64,000 bases of DNA from Neoceratodus forsteri (GCA_016271365.2 CM057450.1:1805631967-1805695966); one strand, 5' to 3'; shown: positions 21,629 through 32,130, counted from the stretch's first letter. Numbers and translations: made by a program. Notes: a model not told the origin generated them from the letters alone.

Positions 21629-24600
21629 TGCTTCTCTCAAATGTGAACAATATACAGTCTGAGGAAAAACATATGGGTACTTATGCTCATTTTACCCGTT
21701 CTGATTTGGATTGTCTTTTTTTACAGGATGTTCGTTTGCATTCCCCTTTAGATTTGCAGAAAGCTACTGACTGTTGGAGCTGGGGGGATTGTTTTTGGTC
21801 CTAAGGACAGGATGTTTGCTCCGGGGTGGGTATATTTTTTTTCTCCGCAGGTTCACATGCTCCAGCAGTTGGAAAAATTGAGAGTCGTGCTCTTTTGCTT
21901 GATGTTAAGTGGGAAGACATGATTCTCTGTCTGATTAATGTGTATGCCCCTCAGTCCAAGCATGATTGTGTTGTGCTGTTTTGGCACTGAAACCTTTCTT
22001 ATTTTCTACTAAACATTTCATTTTAGGAGGGGATTTTAATTGTGCTCTCCCTGATTTGACCTCTGCTTCCGCTTCTAGAAAGATTTACTGTGATGCCAAT
22101 TGCCTTAGGGAGGTTGTTTCTGATGTGGTCCTCATTGATGCTTTTTCAAAATTGTATGAACCCACCCCAAATACTTATTTCTGTGGGCCTAGGGCATCCC
22201 GGATTGATTATTTTTTTTGTGTGTCATCCACTTTACAGTTACAGTCTGCATGGGTGACTGACCAAGCTACTTTGGATCATAGGCTTTTGGAGCTTGTGGT
22301 AGGGAGTCACCTGGAGCAACGTGGGGGTCTGGGAATTTGGAAATTAAATTTGTCTTTATTGGAGATTACCCCAATTTTTGAGGGTTTTCATGCCCTTTTA
22401 TTAGCCAGAAAGTCTGTTTTTTTTTTCTTTATGAGGACAAAAATGGGTGGTGGGCTGACACAAAGTAGTAAATTCAGACTTACTTCCAACATGTGTGAAG
22501 GCTGAATGGTAAATTGAAACAGGATAGGTAGTATTTCTTGAGGACTCAGTTACAATATCTAATTGATCTGCACGATAGACTTAGTGGAGAACGTAGTCCC
22601 TGTATCGCTGTATTAAAAGCTGAATTGGCAGCTATACAGTTGGAGGTGATGCAGCAGCTTGAGAAACAACAAAAGTATGGGGTGTCTGGCAAATGAAAGG
22701 ACTCTGCCTTTTGATTCCTACTCTGCTTATAAGTCTCAGAGAAGTCTGAACTATTTGACTGCTGCGGATGGTACTACCTTACTGGGTACTACAGCTTTGT
22801 TGGCAAAAATCCATAGTTTTTTCAGTACAGCTTTTACTAGTCAAGCTTTACCTACAGAGGCCATGACCCAGTGGGTACATACCTGTGTTCTTCCCCCGAT
22901 TTCTGAGGAGGAACGGGATACACTTATTGAACCCATTACTGCATTGGAACTTAAAGCCATCATTTGGTCCCTTTCCCCTAAGGTAACCCCAGGTTCGGAC
23001 GGTCTCCAACACGAACTGTACAAACCTCTGTGGGAGGTCTTGGGATAGGAGATGGCAGCCTACTTTAATGAAGCTTTGTTGCATGGAGAGTTGCCTAGTA
23101 TGATGCTGGAAGGACTTTTGGTTCTCCTGTTTAAATCCGGTGATCAGGGGGATTTAAAAAATTGGAGACTCGTTACCCTTATTAATACTGACAGTAAAAT
23201 TTTAATGAAGGTTCTAGGAACCAGAATTAAACATGTTTTGGACTCCGTTGTTCACCCTTCGCAGTTCAGTGGTGTACTGTCACGCAAACTGCAAGATGCG
23301 TTGATACTACTTCGGGAGATTTTGAATAAAGGTTGTAAATTTGGAACTTTTTGGTCATTTGGTTAGCTTAGACCAATGAAGGCTTTCGACCAGGTTGAAT
23401 ATAATTTTCTTTGGGAAACCCTTCGGTCATATAATTTCCCCAAAACTCTGATATCCTAGATACAGGCATGTTATAAGGGTATCAGTATTATCCCCAGTGT
23501 TAACGGTTGGAAAGGGACACCGGTGAGGGTGGGACGTGGGGTTCGACAAGGCTGCCCACTTAGTCCACTTTTGTGTAGTTTAACTCTAGACCCTATGTTT
23601 CACCGCGTAAACCATGTGGATGATATTATTGGACTTTTTGTGGGTAGCAATGATACCCCTATTGTTACCATTGCTTACGCAGATGATTTGGGGCTGCTTT
23701 TGGCTGATTGTGCATCGGGTTCAGCGGCCCGCAGGGAATGGCAGTTTTTTTCACCTGTTTCAGGGTCAAGTAATTATCAGAAAAGTTGTATTCTTCCCAT
23801 AGGTTATGAGGCAACTGATGCAGCAACTGTTTGGGGGATCCCTGTGGCAGTTGGGTATCAGAGGATTTTGGGCATATTTTTTGGAGGACCACACCCACAC
23901 ATTTATAATTGGGAGTAAAACCTGGGAGAGGCACGGACGCAGGTGCTCAAATGGAATAAATGGCATATGTCAAAATCTAAATGAATTTATTTGATTAAAA
24001 CACATCTGCTGTCCAATTTTAATTTTTGGGCAGCTGTTCCCCCCACCATGGTCCTTAGAGATGTCCCTTTACAGTACTTTTTTTTTAATGCTTGTGGGGC
24101 AGTAGACTTAATCCAGTGAAATGAGGGATCACTTACCTTCCCAAGGCTCAAGGTGTGGGTATGATTAACCCAGTGGGACTTTTGTACATTACGTTTTCAT
24201 ACTACAATTCAGTCCCAGTGCTTTTTCACGTGATCTGCCCTTGGTCTCCATGGATTTTGGATGATTTAGAGCCAGTATTGGCGTCTTGGGAACCTACGGG
24301 TTCCCTCAAGAAACAGCTTTGACTCCCTCAGTTGCCTCCTTATTTGCAGGATGTAGTGGGTAAGCTGAAACTTTGGAATGTCATTGGGGGTCACCTGTCT
24401 AATAGTTCTCGAAAAGAAATGTATGCATGGGTTATGGAGTCCTTTTATATTGCTGATCCTTGGTTTGTGGGGTTGCCTCACCTGGTATAACTATCCCATA
24501 GGTTCATAGGTATATTACATGATCGAAGGTCATGCCCAATATGATCACGCCTCCTAAGCTACCCAATTCTTGACCAGCCCACGAATCCCTTCTTATATGT

Positions 24601-25029
24601 GGGACTTTTATGGTTATGTACATATCTCAAGTTAGGTGTGAGGGGGAACATGAAGCATAAAGATATTATAGAAAGGTTTTGCCCTCGGGGGGGGGGGGGC
24701 CCTTTTGATGACCTGATTGAGACTATGCACATCTATTCTGTGATTGTCCATTTGTAATTGAGTTTTGGGATTCCTTCCATCATATGTGGCCTCTCAATCC
24801 ATTTCAGCATCTGCAGGCGAAAGTTTGGATTGATGGGCTTTTCCCCAGATCATGGGTTATGTATGATAATTGTACTATGAGACTCCTTGTGGGCTTTATT
24901 AAATTTCTAATTTGGCACGCCCATTGTGGTCCAACTATTACACAGCAGCTTACCACTTCTACTCAAATGGTTCATCACCTAAAACAAGCTATTGATAACT
25001 GGTGGGTGGGAGAACAAAAGCATTTTTAG
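21629..25029 (+). pseudogene. Tx1/L1 ORF2: endonuclease, reverse transcriptase, C-terminal domain (broken)
   Basis: APE-type endonuclease: LQDVRLHS at about 21720 sits at the catalytic glutamate position, here aspartate; GGDFNCALPDL at about 22030 is intact; ASRIDYFFCVS at about 22195; the usual SDH reads LDH at 22277. RT: SLSPKVTPGSDGLQHELYK near 22970; VLLFKSGDQGDLKNWR near 23125; GVRQGCPLSPLL near 23540; TIAYADDLGLLL near 23670 with both aspartates intact. C-terminal part to 25029, ending NWWVGEQKHF. Several stops and frameshifts, a 12-base G run near 24690. Confidence 0.85.
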
Positions 25030-25724
25030 CCTGCCCTCTATTAACTTTGGTGGCATCATATGACTTGGTTGGCTACTGGGTGATATGGATGATATTTCTG
25101 CCTCCATTTTTGACTGTATGCTAGATCAGGTAGTCTTACACTGCCTATTTGTTTGTTTTCTGTTTTAATTTTTTTTCTTAATACGGGCGTGAGTCTTTCT
25201 TTGTATTGGACTTCTTAGCTGTTGTATACTTTTAATTTGTGATGGGGGTTATCGTAATATGACATTGCTCAGTTTGTCATTGTTGAGTGCTGCATTATTT
25301 ATTAATGATTTTCGTTTTCCTATTATTCCATTTGTAATAATACAGTTTTTTTATCTGTTGGTTTGGGATTTTCATAACAGTTTCCCCCACTCATTTCAAG
25401 GGTGGGGTCTTTTTTTTTTTAGTAAATTTTGTGTTCCCCTTAAGATGAAACTGTTTTCTTTGCCAGTGAACTGGTGCTAACACCTATGTTTTTTTTTTTT
25501 ATTTGTCTTACTTTTGTGTGAATTCCACTGTTTGGTTATTTCATTTTTTAATCACGACTGTTCCACCTAATTTTTTCATGGGGGATTTCTTACTTCGCCT
25601 TATTCTGTTTTGAGACCAATGTATGCTGTAATACTTATTTCTGTTCTTTTTGTTTTCTTTTCCTTTTTTATGATTTTATATGAGGTAATACATTTTGTAT
25701 ATTTTGGTTTTGTTTCTGAATAAA
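25030..25724 (+). other. Tx1/L1 3' UTR
   Basis: T-rich non-coding sequence between the ORF2 stop and the target duplication. A GAATAAAAAA polyadenylation-like motif lies directly at the 3' edge. There is no long poly(A), so the tail is short or eroded. Confidence 0.7.
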
Positions 25725-25740
25725 AAATTCCCCTACTCTT

Positions 25741-25870
25741 TTCGAGATGTGCCATGGGATCTTTAAAATCCACTTGAACTACCACCTGAACTGGTAGATG
25801 GGACCTCGGTTTAACGTCTCATACGAAAGACATATGATCTGTTCTAGGTTGCAATCCTGTGTCCTTGCCA
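25741..25870 (+). repeat. older interspersed repeat, right part
   Basis: GTGCCATGGGATCTTTAAAA then GGGACCTCGGTTTAACGTCT and CTCATACGAAAGAC match the copy at 61811-61880 base for base over long stretches. This is the right-hand half of the repeat split by the Tx1 element. Confidence 0.8.
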
Positions 25871-25879
25871 CTGAGATTC

Positions 25880-26240
25880 CTTGGGGATTTCAGTGATGAC
25901 AGCTTTGTTGTCCCTTCTTGGCCTCAAACCTTTCAAGGAGGCCATCAGAGCTGCCTGGCTTTGTCCTTTTCTCCCTGCTTCAGCCCCAAATGACATCCAG
26001 TGCAAGCATTATGCTCCCACAGGATCTGCAGGAGCCATATCTCATCACACTTCAGGAATTCAGGCGCTGCAGACCCCAACTGGGCTTACACGCTTTCTGC
26101 GTGACTGACCTCCCGAGGGTGCGCAAGGAGGGTTTTTACCTCCGCATGCTCCATCATGTGCTGCACACCAGGTCCATCAGGCTGCTTATTTGGCGGATGG
26201 TATGGCTCCGCCTATCCAGGTTAGCACTTCTGGCCTGGCC
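25880..26240 (+). pseudogene. DIRS gag continuation (tentative)
   Basis: A frame reading LKPFKEAIRAAWLCPFLPAS resembles the xIKKAWxCPxxxPA region of DIRS gag, followed in the same frame by AAYLADGMAPPIQVST, which fits the later (A)ARLADG segment. If so, the pieces at 18740 and here were one gag split by the nested repeats, and sequence in between is deleted. This is recognition by eye, and the frame has stops. Confidence 0.4.
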
Positions 26241-26329
26241 AGTTCCAGAAGGCTCATTCCTTTTCCCACAGGATTGGGCACTCTCCTTCTCTTGGGCCAC
26301 AGGAGCCTCAGCCTGCCTCTGACCTGTTG

Positions 26330-26560
26330 TGGGTCCTGCTGGACCTATGAGGAGCCCCTGCCCTCAGATGGTTTTCTCCCACGCAGTGTGCTGAGGAACA
26401 TCTTCCCTCAGAGTGAACCAACTCCCACCTATTTTGGGAAAACTTGGTACTCTGACCCATTAGTGGAAATTAATGGTGAAGACTGATTCTTGGAAAATAT
26501 AAAAATGACATAGTCACCATAATTGTTGATTTTCCAGAATATCTTTACCACCATGCTCTG
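26330..26560 (+). repeat. DIRS-like terminal hairpin region
   Basis: CCCATTAGTGGAAATTAATG and a hairpin (TGGTGAAGA...ATTCTTGGAAAAT against ATTTTCCAGAATATCTTTACC, about 26475-26552). The loop ACATAGTCACCATAATTGTTG reappears reverse-complemented at 28190-28225 inside another copy of the same arms. Paired, loop-inverted hairpins are what DIRS terminal and internal complementary repeats look like. Confidence 0.45.
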
Positions 26561-27139
26561 CTCAGGTAAGAACCAGGGCCTCTGGGCAGCTCCCTTTGTT
26601 GTGCTATGGCACGCTGGCATTTTTTTCCTGTCACTCCCAGTCGAGGGGTGTTGTTTCCCCTTCCACTTTCTGAAGGTGGAACATATTTTTTCTGTCTTTT
26701 AAAGCTAAAAGGGGACAATGATCCTCATAGCCCTCTTCCCATCCAAAAAAATAAATAAATAAATGCCTGCGGGTAACTTATTCTCTCAGTTGCTTTCCTT
26801 GTTCCTCCCTCTTCCTAATAGATATATCCCCTTAGGGTATATCCCTGTTGGTGCCGAATGCTTCGCTGCCATCCCCTCATCCGTTCATCACTGAAATCTT
26901 GTGCCATAAGAATATTGCTTGGCACTTGGAAAAGATGCAGCTCTCTTCTGGATTTGTCTGGAAAAGCAGTGAGAGGTAAGTGCGGTAGAATTTTCTGTAC
27001 TATAATCCTCAGCTTGTAGTTCACATTTTTTCACGATTGTTTCCTTCTTCTTTTCATGTCTTGTTTTTGTTGCTCCTATGGGAGTGGCAAGAAGATAGTA
27101 TTTGTGATCCCTGCGCTCTATCCAGTCACACGTGGCTCC

Positions 27140-27440
27140 CTCCTCTGGGGAGCATTAGGGTTTTTAACCTGCTCACTCCTCTGGGGAGCATTAGGGTGTT
27201 TACCCTGCTCACTCCTCTGGGGAGCATTAGGGTTTTTACCCTGCTCACTCCTCTGGGGAGTATTAGGGTTTGTACCCTGCTAAATCCTCTGGGGAGCATT
27301 AGGGTGTTTACCCTGCTAAATCCTCTGGGGAGCATTAGGGTGTTTACCCTGCTCACTCCTCTGGGGAGCATTAGGGTTTTTACCTTGCTAAATTGGAATC
27401 GTCCTCTTGGGAGTACAAGGTTGTTTTTATCCATGCTGAC
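27140..27440. repeat. 36-bp minisatellite, 7 near-identical copies plus a degraded eighth
   Basis: Units start at 27140, 27176, 27212, 27248, 27284, 27320 and 27356. The unit is CTCCTCTGGGGAGCATTAGG followed by GTTTTTACCCTGCTCA, with only a few substitutions between copies. A diverged eighth unit runs to about 27440. Because 36 is a multiple of three, long frames stay open on both strands (for instance 27037-27558 and 27434-27126), which are by-products of periodicity and not genes. Confidence 0.95.
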
Positions 27441-28159
27441 CTTCTGCCATCTTAATTACACAGGGGTCTTTTTCAAGATTCGTGTGTATACTACAGAGTT
27501 ATGTGCCAGGGCTGCTGCCCATTTCTCTTATCTCTACCCTTCCTGTCCAGGTAGCTGATTAAGGGCTCTGGCTCTTTATACCCACTACCCTTCTGCCACA
27601 TAGTAGGCCCAACCCACAGTTCTAAGTTGGTAGTTGGGTTTTATTTTGTTGCTATTTTAGATCTTGTATCCTTTTTCTGGGGTTGGACTGGGGCATAGGT
27701 GGCCCATGTGGAAAACCAGTAAGGAAGGGCCCGGGGTAACACATTCTTGTCACTATTCCACTTACATTTGATAAAGTAGCTCTGTGTTTGCATCTTATAT
27801 TTACTTGCAGTGCCTGAACAGCCCCATCTCATTAGAAAACAGATGACAAATGCAAAGATTTTCAGAGTTCTGAAGTGGCTAGCCTGATGCTCAACAGAGT
27901 GGGGTCCACCTTGAAATTTCCAGGTATTCATGTGGGCCAGTCCTACTCTGCCTTTTTCTGTCCCATTTGGCTAGAAGTCCATAGCCATCTCATATTTCTT
28001 CCCACTTGTTTATTCTAACGGCAAACAAAAGTGAGGAAGGGACCTTAGTCAGTTACAGGTTGGCTCATGTGTGTGATGTCAGTACATCTGCCGTGTAAGT
28101 GGTACCAGCAGCCAACGTTGGCCCCCTGCCAGATGCACAAGTCTTTGGTAGTGTCTCTG
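27441..28159. other. no recognisable feature
   Basis: No domain or repeat structure that I can support in this 0.7 kb. Confidence 0.35.
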
Positions 28160-28235
28160 GCTTGGACCCATTAGTGTGAATGAATGGTGAAGATTTTCTG
28201 GACGATCAACAATTACGGTGAATAGATCATTTTCA
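28160..28235. repeat. second DIRS-like terminal hairpin, loop inverted
   Basis: ACCCATTAGTGTGAATGAATG then GTGAAGATTTTCTGG and ATCAACAATTACGGTGAATAG. Arms match 26456-26490 in direct orientation, while the following 45 bp matches the reverse complement of 26497-26545. The two copies bracket 1.6 kb that includes the 36-bp minisatellite. Confidence 0.5.
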
Positions 28236-28727
28236 TTTTTTTAAAGCTCAGTGTACCTTCCTGGTTAAAAAAAAAAAAGTTTAAATACATTGTTCAGAAA
28301 GACACATAAAATTATTAAACCGCTCGTGTTTGCACTTCTCTTACAACCATGCTTTTAAAGCTTGTCCCCTGCACTCATTGTGGTTGGTTTTCACATAATC
28401 CTTAGCTACCTTTGCACCCCTCTTCCTGTTACTTTCATTTAACATAACTTATCACCTCTCTCCATTTTGTAAATTTTAAATTATATGTCAGTTTTACATT
28501 GCATTTGTCACTTTAAAAGGGAACTGTCAGCAATAAGAGCCTCACACCCATGTGTGAGGCTGATCCCAGTTAGCCCTTTGTGTACAAAAACCCTTTTTAT
28601 GTTTGCTTGCACGCATGTTGTGCAAGAAACGTAGTGCCACCATACGAAGTTTCATAGGTGTGGCACCTCGGTTCCAATGCCCTGCTCCGTGTTGCAGGTG
28701 CGGCCTCACCACTCCAATAAACGTCCG

Positions 28728-28890
28728 AGCTGTCTATGACAGCAGTTCAGATGCAGAGGCATACAGTTCCAAGCAAAACACCACTGCAATCAGTGGTGGT
28801 AACGTGTAGGCAATTTGCGTACTGCTGTCCGCGGTATGCAAGTGCCTACTGCGTCGGCACTGCATTGGAACAGCTGTCATAGACCGCTCC
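28728..28890. repeat. internal inverted repeat near the left end of the TTAA element
   Basis: GAGCTGTCTATGACAGCAGTTC near 28728 pairs with GGAACAGCTGTCATAGACCGC near 28868. Between them is a smaller hairpin (CCACTGCAATCAGTGG near 28781). Palindromic structure without a coding role. Confidence 0.6.
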
Positions 28891-28971
28891 CCAAACAAAC
28901 ACCAAAGTAGCATAAAAGTAACATGCTGGGGCTCACCCTAGCATGCTCATCGCCCCCCACACACACTCTAT

Positions 28972-29165
28972 GGTAGATGGGGTGCCCAATCCCGTCGGCT
29001 CTACTGCCCCCAACAGACTTCCAGGTGTCACGTTGGGAGCCCACTAGCGTGGCAATGGTCCGTATGGCTGACAGGGGTGCCCAATCTTCCGTCGACTCCA
29101 CTGGCCCCAAACAACCTTTCAGCTGCCCGCTGGGAGCCCACCCCAGCGTGGCAAAAGTCCTGCAT
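28972..29165. repeat. two-copy direct repeat (~105 bp)
   Basis: GGGGTGCCCAATC ... GTCG(G/A)CTC(T/C)ACTG ... TGGGAGCCCAC ... AGCGTGGCAA occurs twice, from about 28979 and about 29075. Copies are diverged by substitutions and small indels. Confidence 0.6.
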
Positions 29166-29424
29166 CATCTTTCAAAAACTCCACAAAACATCACTTGTAA
29201 GAAAAATGGTCCCTCGCTGACTGTCTTGCCCCCACCCACACCCACCCTGTAGGTACCCCCACCTTACCCCATACTTACTTCCGAGGCTGACGATCTCGAT
29301 AGACTCGAACACGCCTGCACTCTTCAAAGCCGACCACGAACTGAAGAAATGCTGGTAAGCTGTATAATGACATAAATGGGTTTTTTAACTTTGTTGCATA
29401 TATTGGGCATTTTGGGGAATTATT

Positions 29425-30490
29425 TCACCAAATTTTCAATATGGGGTTCTTGGGACACCACCTCATGAACTCAGTCTCTGTCATGTTGTTATTTGGTCTC
29501 GAAAGGTGATTTTGCGGTCACTGTGTGGAACCACCTTTCGGAACAGGTTTACGAAATGACAGTGTCATAGTTCATGAGGTAGGCCCACAAAAACTGTATG
29601 TTGAAAATTTGGTGAAAAAATTCTCAAAAATGACTGTTTCTGGCGTGGCATGCGCGGTTTCCTTGCGCTCGTAACTCTGAGAATTGTAATATTTCCACTC
29701 CAGATTTTCAACATTGCCATTTTACCATACCTGCGTATAAACAGTACAGCTGTCATTTTTCACATCTCGCTCAAAATGTGTTTTCGCACATGTAGCACAC
29801 ATTGGCGCGGTCGGTTTGCAAAACCAATGTCCGGGACACTTTAAGAAAATCACAGTGACACTGTTCATGAGCAGAGGTGTTAAAATTGCTATGTTGAAAA
29901 TTTGGTGACAAAAGTCCATAAAATGACTGTGTTACATGCGTGCATTGCGCAGTTTCCACGCACCCTCGTAAGTTCATGAATTTGTAATATTTTCAGTCCA
30001 GATTTTCAACGTTGACATTTTTCCACACCTCCTTATGAACAGTACAGCTGTCATTTTTCACACCCTGGCCAAAATGTTTTTTCGCACTTCCAGCGCAGAA
30101 TAGCGTGGTTGCTGTGGGAAATTAGTGTTTGGGATAAATTAAGAGAAGATTACAGTGACACTGTTCATGACCAAAGGTCCCAAAATGCCTATGTTGAAAA
30201 TCTGCTGTAAAAAAATCCTCAAACTAATTACATTACGGGTGTACATTGCACAGTTCTGCGCATGCTCGTGACTTCACCAGTTTTTTCAACAATGCCATTT
30301 TTTACACCTCCTCATGAACAGTACACCTGTCACTTTTCATCCTGTTCGAAATGTGTTTTTGAACCTGTGGCACCAAACGGCACAGTCGCTGTGCAAAATC
30401 ACCTTTCGCCTAACAAACTGATAGTGTCACTGTTCATGCGGTGGGGTCACAAAAAGCCCATGTGGAAAACTTGGAGTAAAAATACCATGA
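29425..30490. repeat. tandem array of ~290-bp units, each internally palindromic
   Basis: TATGTTGAAAATTTGGTGA or a close variant recurs at about 29597, 29890, 30190 and 30460. Its reverse complement (CCAGATTTTCAACATTGCCA) recurs at about 29700, 30000 and 30283, and a partial copy at 29428. Likewise CTGTTCATGA alternates with TCATGAACAGT or its variants. The array is therefore alternating inverted half-units of roughly 140 bp, with a full period of 270-300 bp and about 3.5 periods. No coding frame. Confidence 0.8.
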
Positions 30491-30968
30491 AATGCCCAGG
30501 GCATTAGGGTTTTCTACCATAACGCCCTACCCTGTAGGGACTGACAGATGACAGGGGTGTGACTTGGGATTGTCAACAGTAATTCTCATGCCATTTCACC
30601 CCCCACCTCCAGCCAGTGACAGGCATCGAGGTGCACCTTGGACCCTTTGCCCCCAGAGTTCACCCCATTCTTCTATACTGCGCCCATTTCAGCGTATTTC
30701 CTTATGGAATTAGGTAAATGTAAAGCCCAAACACCCCAAGGCACACCTCGACACTTGTCAGCGTCTGAAGGGCAGGGTGAAGTGAAATGTTGTGACCATC
30801 ATGGGTGACAACCCAAAGGCAAACCTCAATGCCTATCCATCTCTGCAGGGTGAGGGTGGAGTTGGCATCAGTTCAGTACTTCAGTGCCATTCCTATATTG
30901 CGTCTGTCTAACTCCTGCACTTCCACTGCTAATGCCAGCAAGCAGACATTCAGCATTGACAAATGCTT

Positions 30969-31414
30969 GTTTTACTTACTCATTACTGCAGTGTAGTAGA
31001 CTGTATTAGGCCAATTTCATGGACTTGTAAGCAGACTTTTCTGTAACCAGAAATGCCAGACATCAGAGAAGGGCTGCATCAGTTGGAGATTCAATAGCCT
31101 ACAGTAAATGTCATAGTTTTTTATAAGCTGTAATCTTCTGTTTGTTGGTCTGCTGTTCTCCTGGGGCTAGGTACAGTCACAGAGGACTGTACTAAGCACC
31201 GAGAGCACAGCAGGACCTGTAAACATTTCATTTTAGCTTACAGAGTCTTTAACGTGTATACTCCGGGGTGTATTGAATCTCCCAGCTCTGCAGTCTTCCT
31301 CTGATGTCAACTGCAAGGTATTCTGGGATTTCTGGTTACAGGAAATGGCATCTTAGAAATCAGCAAAATTAGCCTAATACATTCTTCTATACTGCAGTAA
31401 ACAGTAAGTAAAAA
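30969..31414. repeat. ~445-bp imperfect palindrome next to the right terminal repeat
   Basis: TTTTACTTACTCATTACTGC at the left pairs with GCAGTAAACAGTAAGTAAAA at the right. Inward, GTATTAGGC, GTAACCAGAAATGCC, GACATCAGAG and TTGGAGATTCAATA all have reverse-complement partners in mirrored order. Near the centre TGCTGTTCTCCTGG mirrors GCACAGCAGGACC. A GTACAGTC-ACAGAG-GACTGTAC hairpin (31171-31192) lies between them. It could extrude as a cruciform or come from duplication-inversion. Confidence 0.85.
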
Positions 31415-31498
31415 AAAATGTTTTTGTACATAAAGTGCAACCAGGGATCAGCCTCACACTTGGATGTGAGGCTCTTATTGCTGACAGTTCCCCTTTAA

Positions 31499-31870
31499 AT
31501 ATTCCTGTAGTTTTCCCCCCTTGTAACCCCCATCCCTGGTGTGTACCTAAGAATGAGCTATTCGTATGTTTTTCCTGGTTGGTATATTTTGAATAATAGC
31601 CACAGCGTGGATCTCCAGTCCCGTATGTATGCAGACTTTGGATCTGCTGTGCAGTTTAGCTTATTTCCCAAATAACTCCTGTACTCCCCTCTAGTGGTGC
31701 TGCGAGTAACTAATACAGTATGTGTGTGGTAATGGATGAATCCCCTTAGTTAGACAGAAAGGTTATTCATCTGTGTTTATTTCTGCAGTATTTATCCATC
31801 ATCTCATATCACCTAACCATCCTTCCCTGTTATGGCTATTTGGGTTTGGTGTACTGTCAGTGTATTAAGA
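31499..31870. other. no recognisable feature
   Basis: Sequence between the TTAA element and the next inverted-repeat element. Nothing supportable. Confidence 0.4.
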
Positions 31871-32023
31871 AAGCAATAATATGCAACATGGTGGGTGGTA
31901 TTGGGAAATACTGAACTGCCCAGGGGCGTAATGAGGCCCGACGCCACAGGCAGAGGGTCTTATAGCCCCTAGAAAGTCTGGTATTTCCCAATACCGCCCA
32001 CCCTGGAGAGTATTATTGCGCTT
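31871..32023. mobile_element. small foldback MITE (153 bp)
   Basis: AAGCAATAATATGCAACATG then GTGGGTGGTATTGGGAAATAC at the left is matched on the reverse strand by AAGCGCAATAATACTCTCCAG then GGTGGGCGGTATTGGGAAATAC at the right. Ends pair over about 40 bp around a 70-bp centre. No target duplication was resolved. Confidence 0.7.
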
Positions 32024-32130
32024 AGAAAATGGGCTACATGTAAAAGTTTTTGTTGTAATGTTTAAGAATAAAAAGAAAATAATAAAAAAAAAAAAAAAAG
32101 ATTGAAAGCTAACTTAAAGTTGCTTTTTAG

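Larger units (their letters stand above)
19149..25724 (+). mobile_element. Tx1/L1-clade LINE, nearly full length (6.58 kb)
   Basis: Flanked by a perfect 16-bp duplication, AAATTCCCCTACTCTT at 19133-19148 and 25725-25740. Contains ORF1 with a coiled coil and three CCHC zinc knuckles, ORF2 with an APE-type endonuclease, RT with YADD, and a C-terminal domain, then an AT-rich 3' UTR with AATAAAAAA at its end. The three knuckles in ORF1 are typical of Tx1-group L1 elements. Numerous stops and frameshifts show the copy is inactive despite full length and an undiverged duplication. Confidence 0.9.
28517..31494. mobile_element. T2/Kolobok-like DNA transposon, non-autonomous, 2.98 kb
   Basis: TTAA lies at both edges (28513-28516 and 31495-31498). 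The termini are inverted repeats of about 80 bp, beginning AAGGGAACTGTCAGCAATAA at the left and AGGGGAACTGTCAGCAATAA on the reverse strand at the right. TTAA targets and a TTAAAGGRR-type terminus fit the Xenopus T2 family, grouped with Kolobok; piggyBac also uses TTAA but has different ends. Each terminus contains an extra hairpin (AGCCTCACAC...GTGTGAGGCT). No transposase frame was seen. The interior is a series of palindromes and tandem inverted units, annotated separately. Confidence 0.8.

Noticed and set aside
24684..24700. G-run as a G-quadruplex regulatory site
   Set aside because: It is a single homopolymer run inside a dead LINE ORF2, with no other G-tracts nearby.
27140..27440. The regular 36-bp repeats as a CRISPR array
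   Set aside because: The whole unit repeats with no unique spacers, and the sequence is from a vertebrate genome.
27140..27440. TTAGGG in each unit as an interstitial telomere
   Set aside because: The hexamer occurs once per 36 bp and is not tandem.
27037..27558. A 173-codon open frame with a 12-residue repeat, as a secreted repeat protein
   Set aside because: It is produced by the 36-bp minisatellite; the opposite strand is equally open and there is no gene structure around it.
28517..31494. piggyBac family for the TTAA element
   Set aside because: The TTAA site fits, but the ends (AAGGGAACTG / AGGGGAACTG) fit the T2/Kolobok-type TTAAAGGRR terminus better; not excluded without a search.
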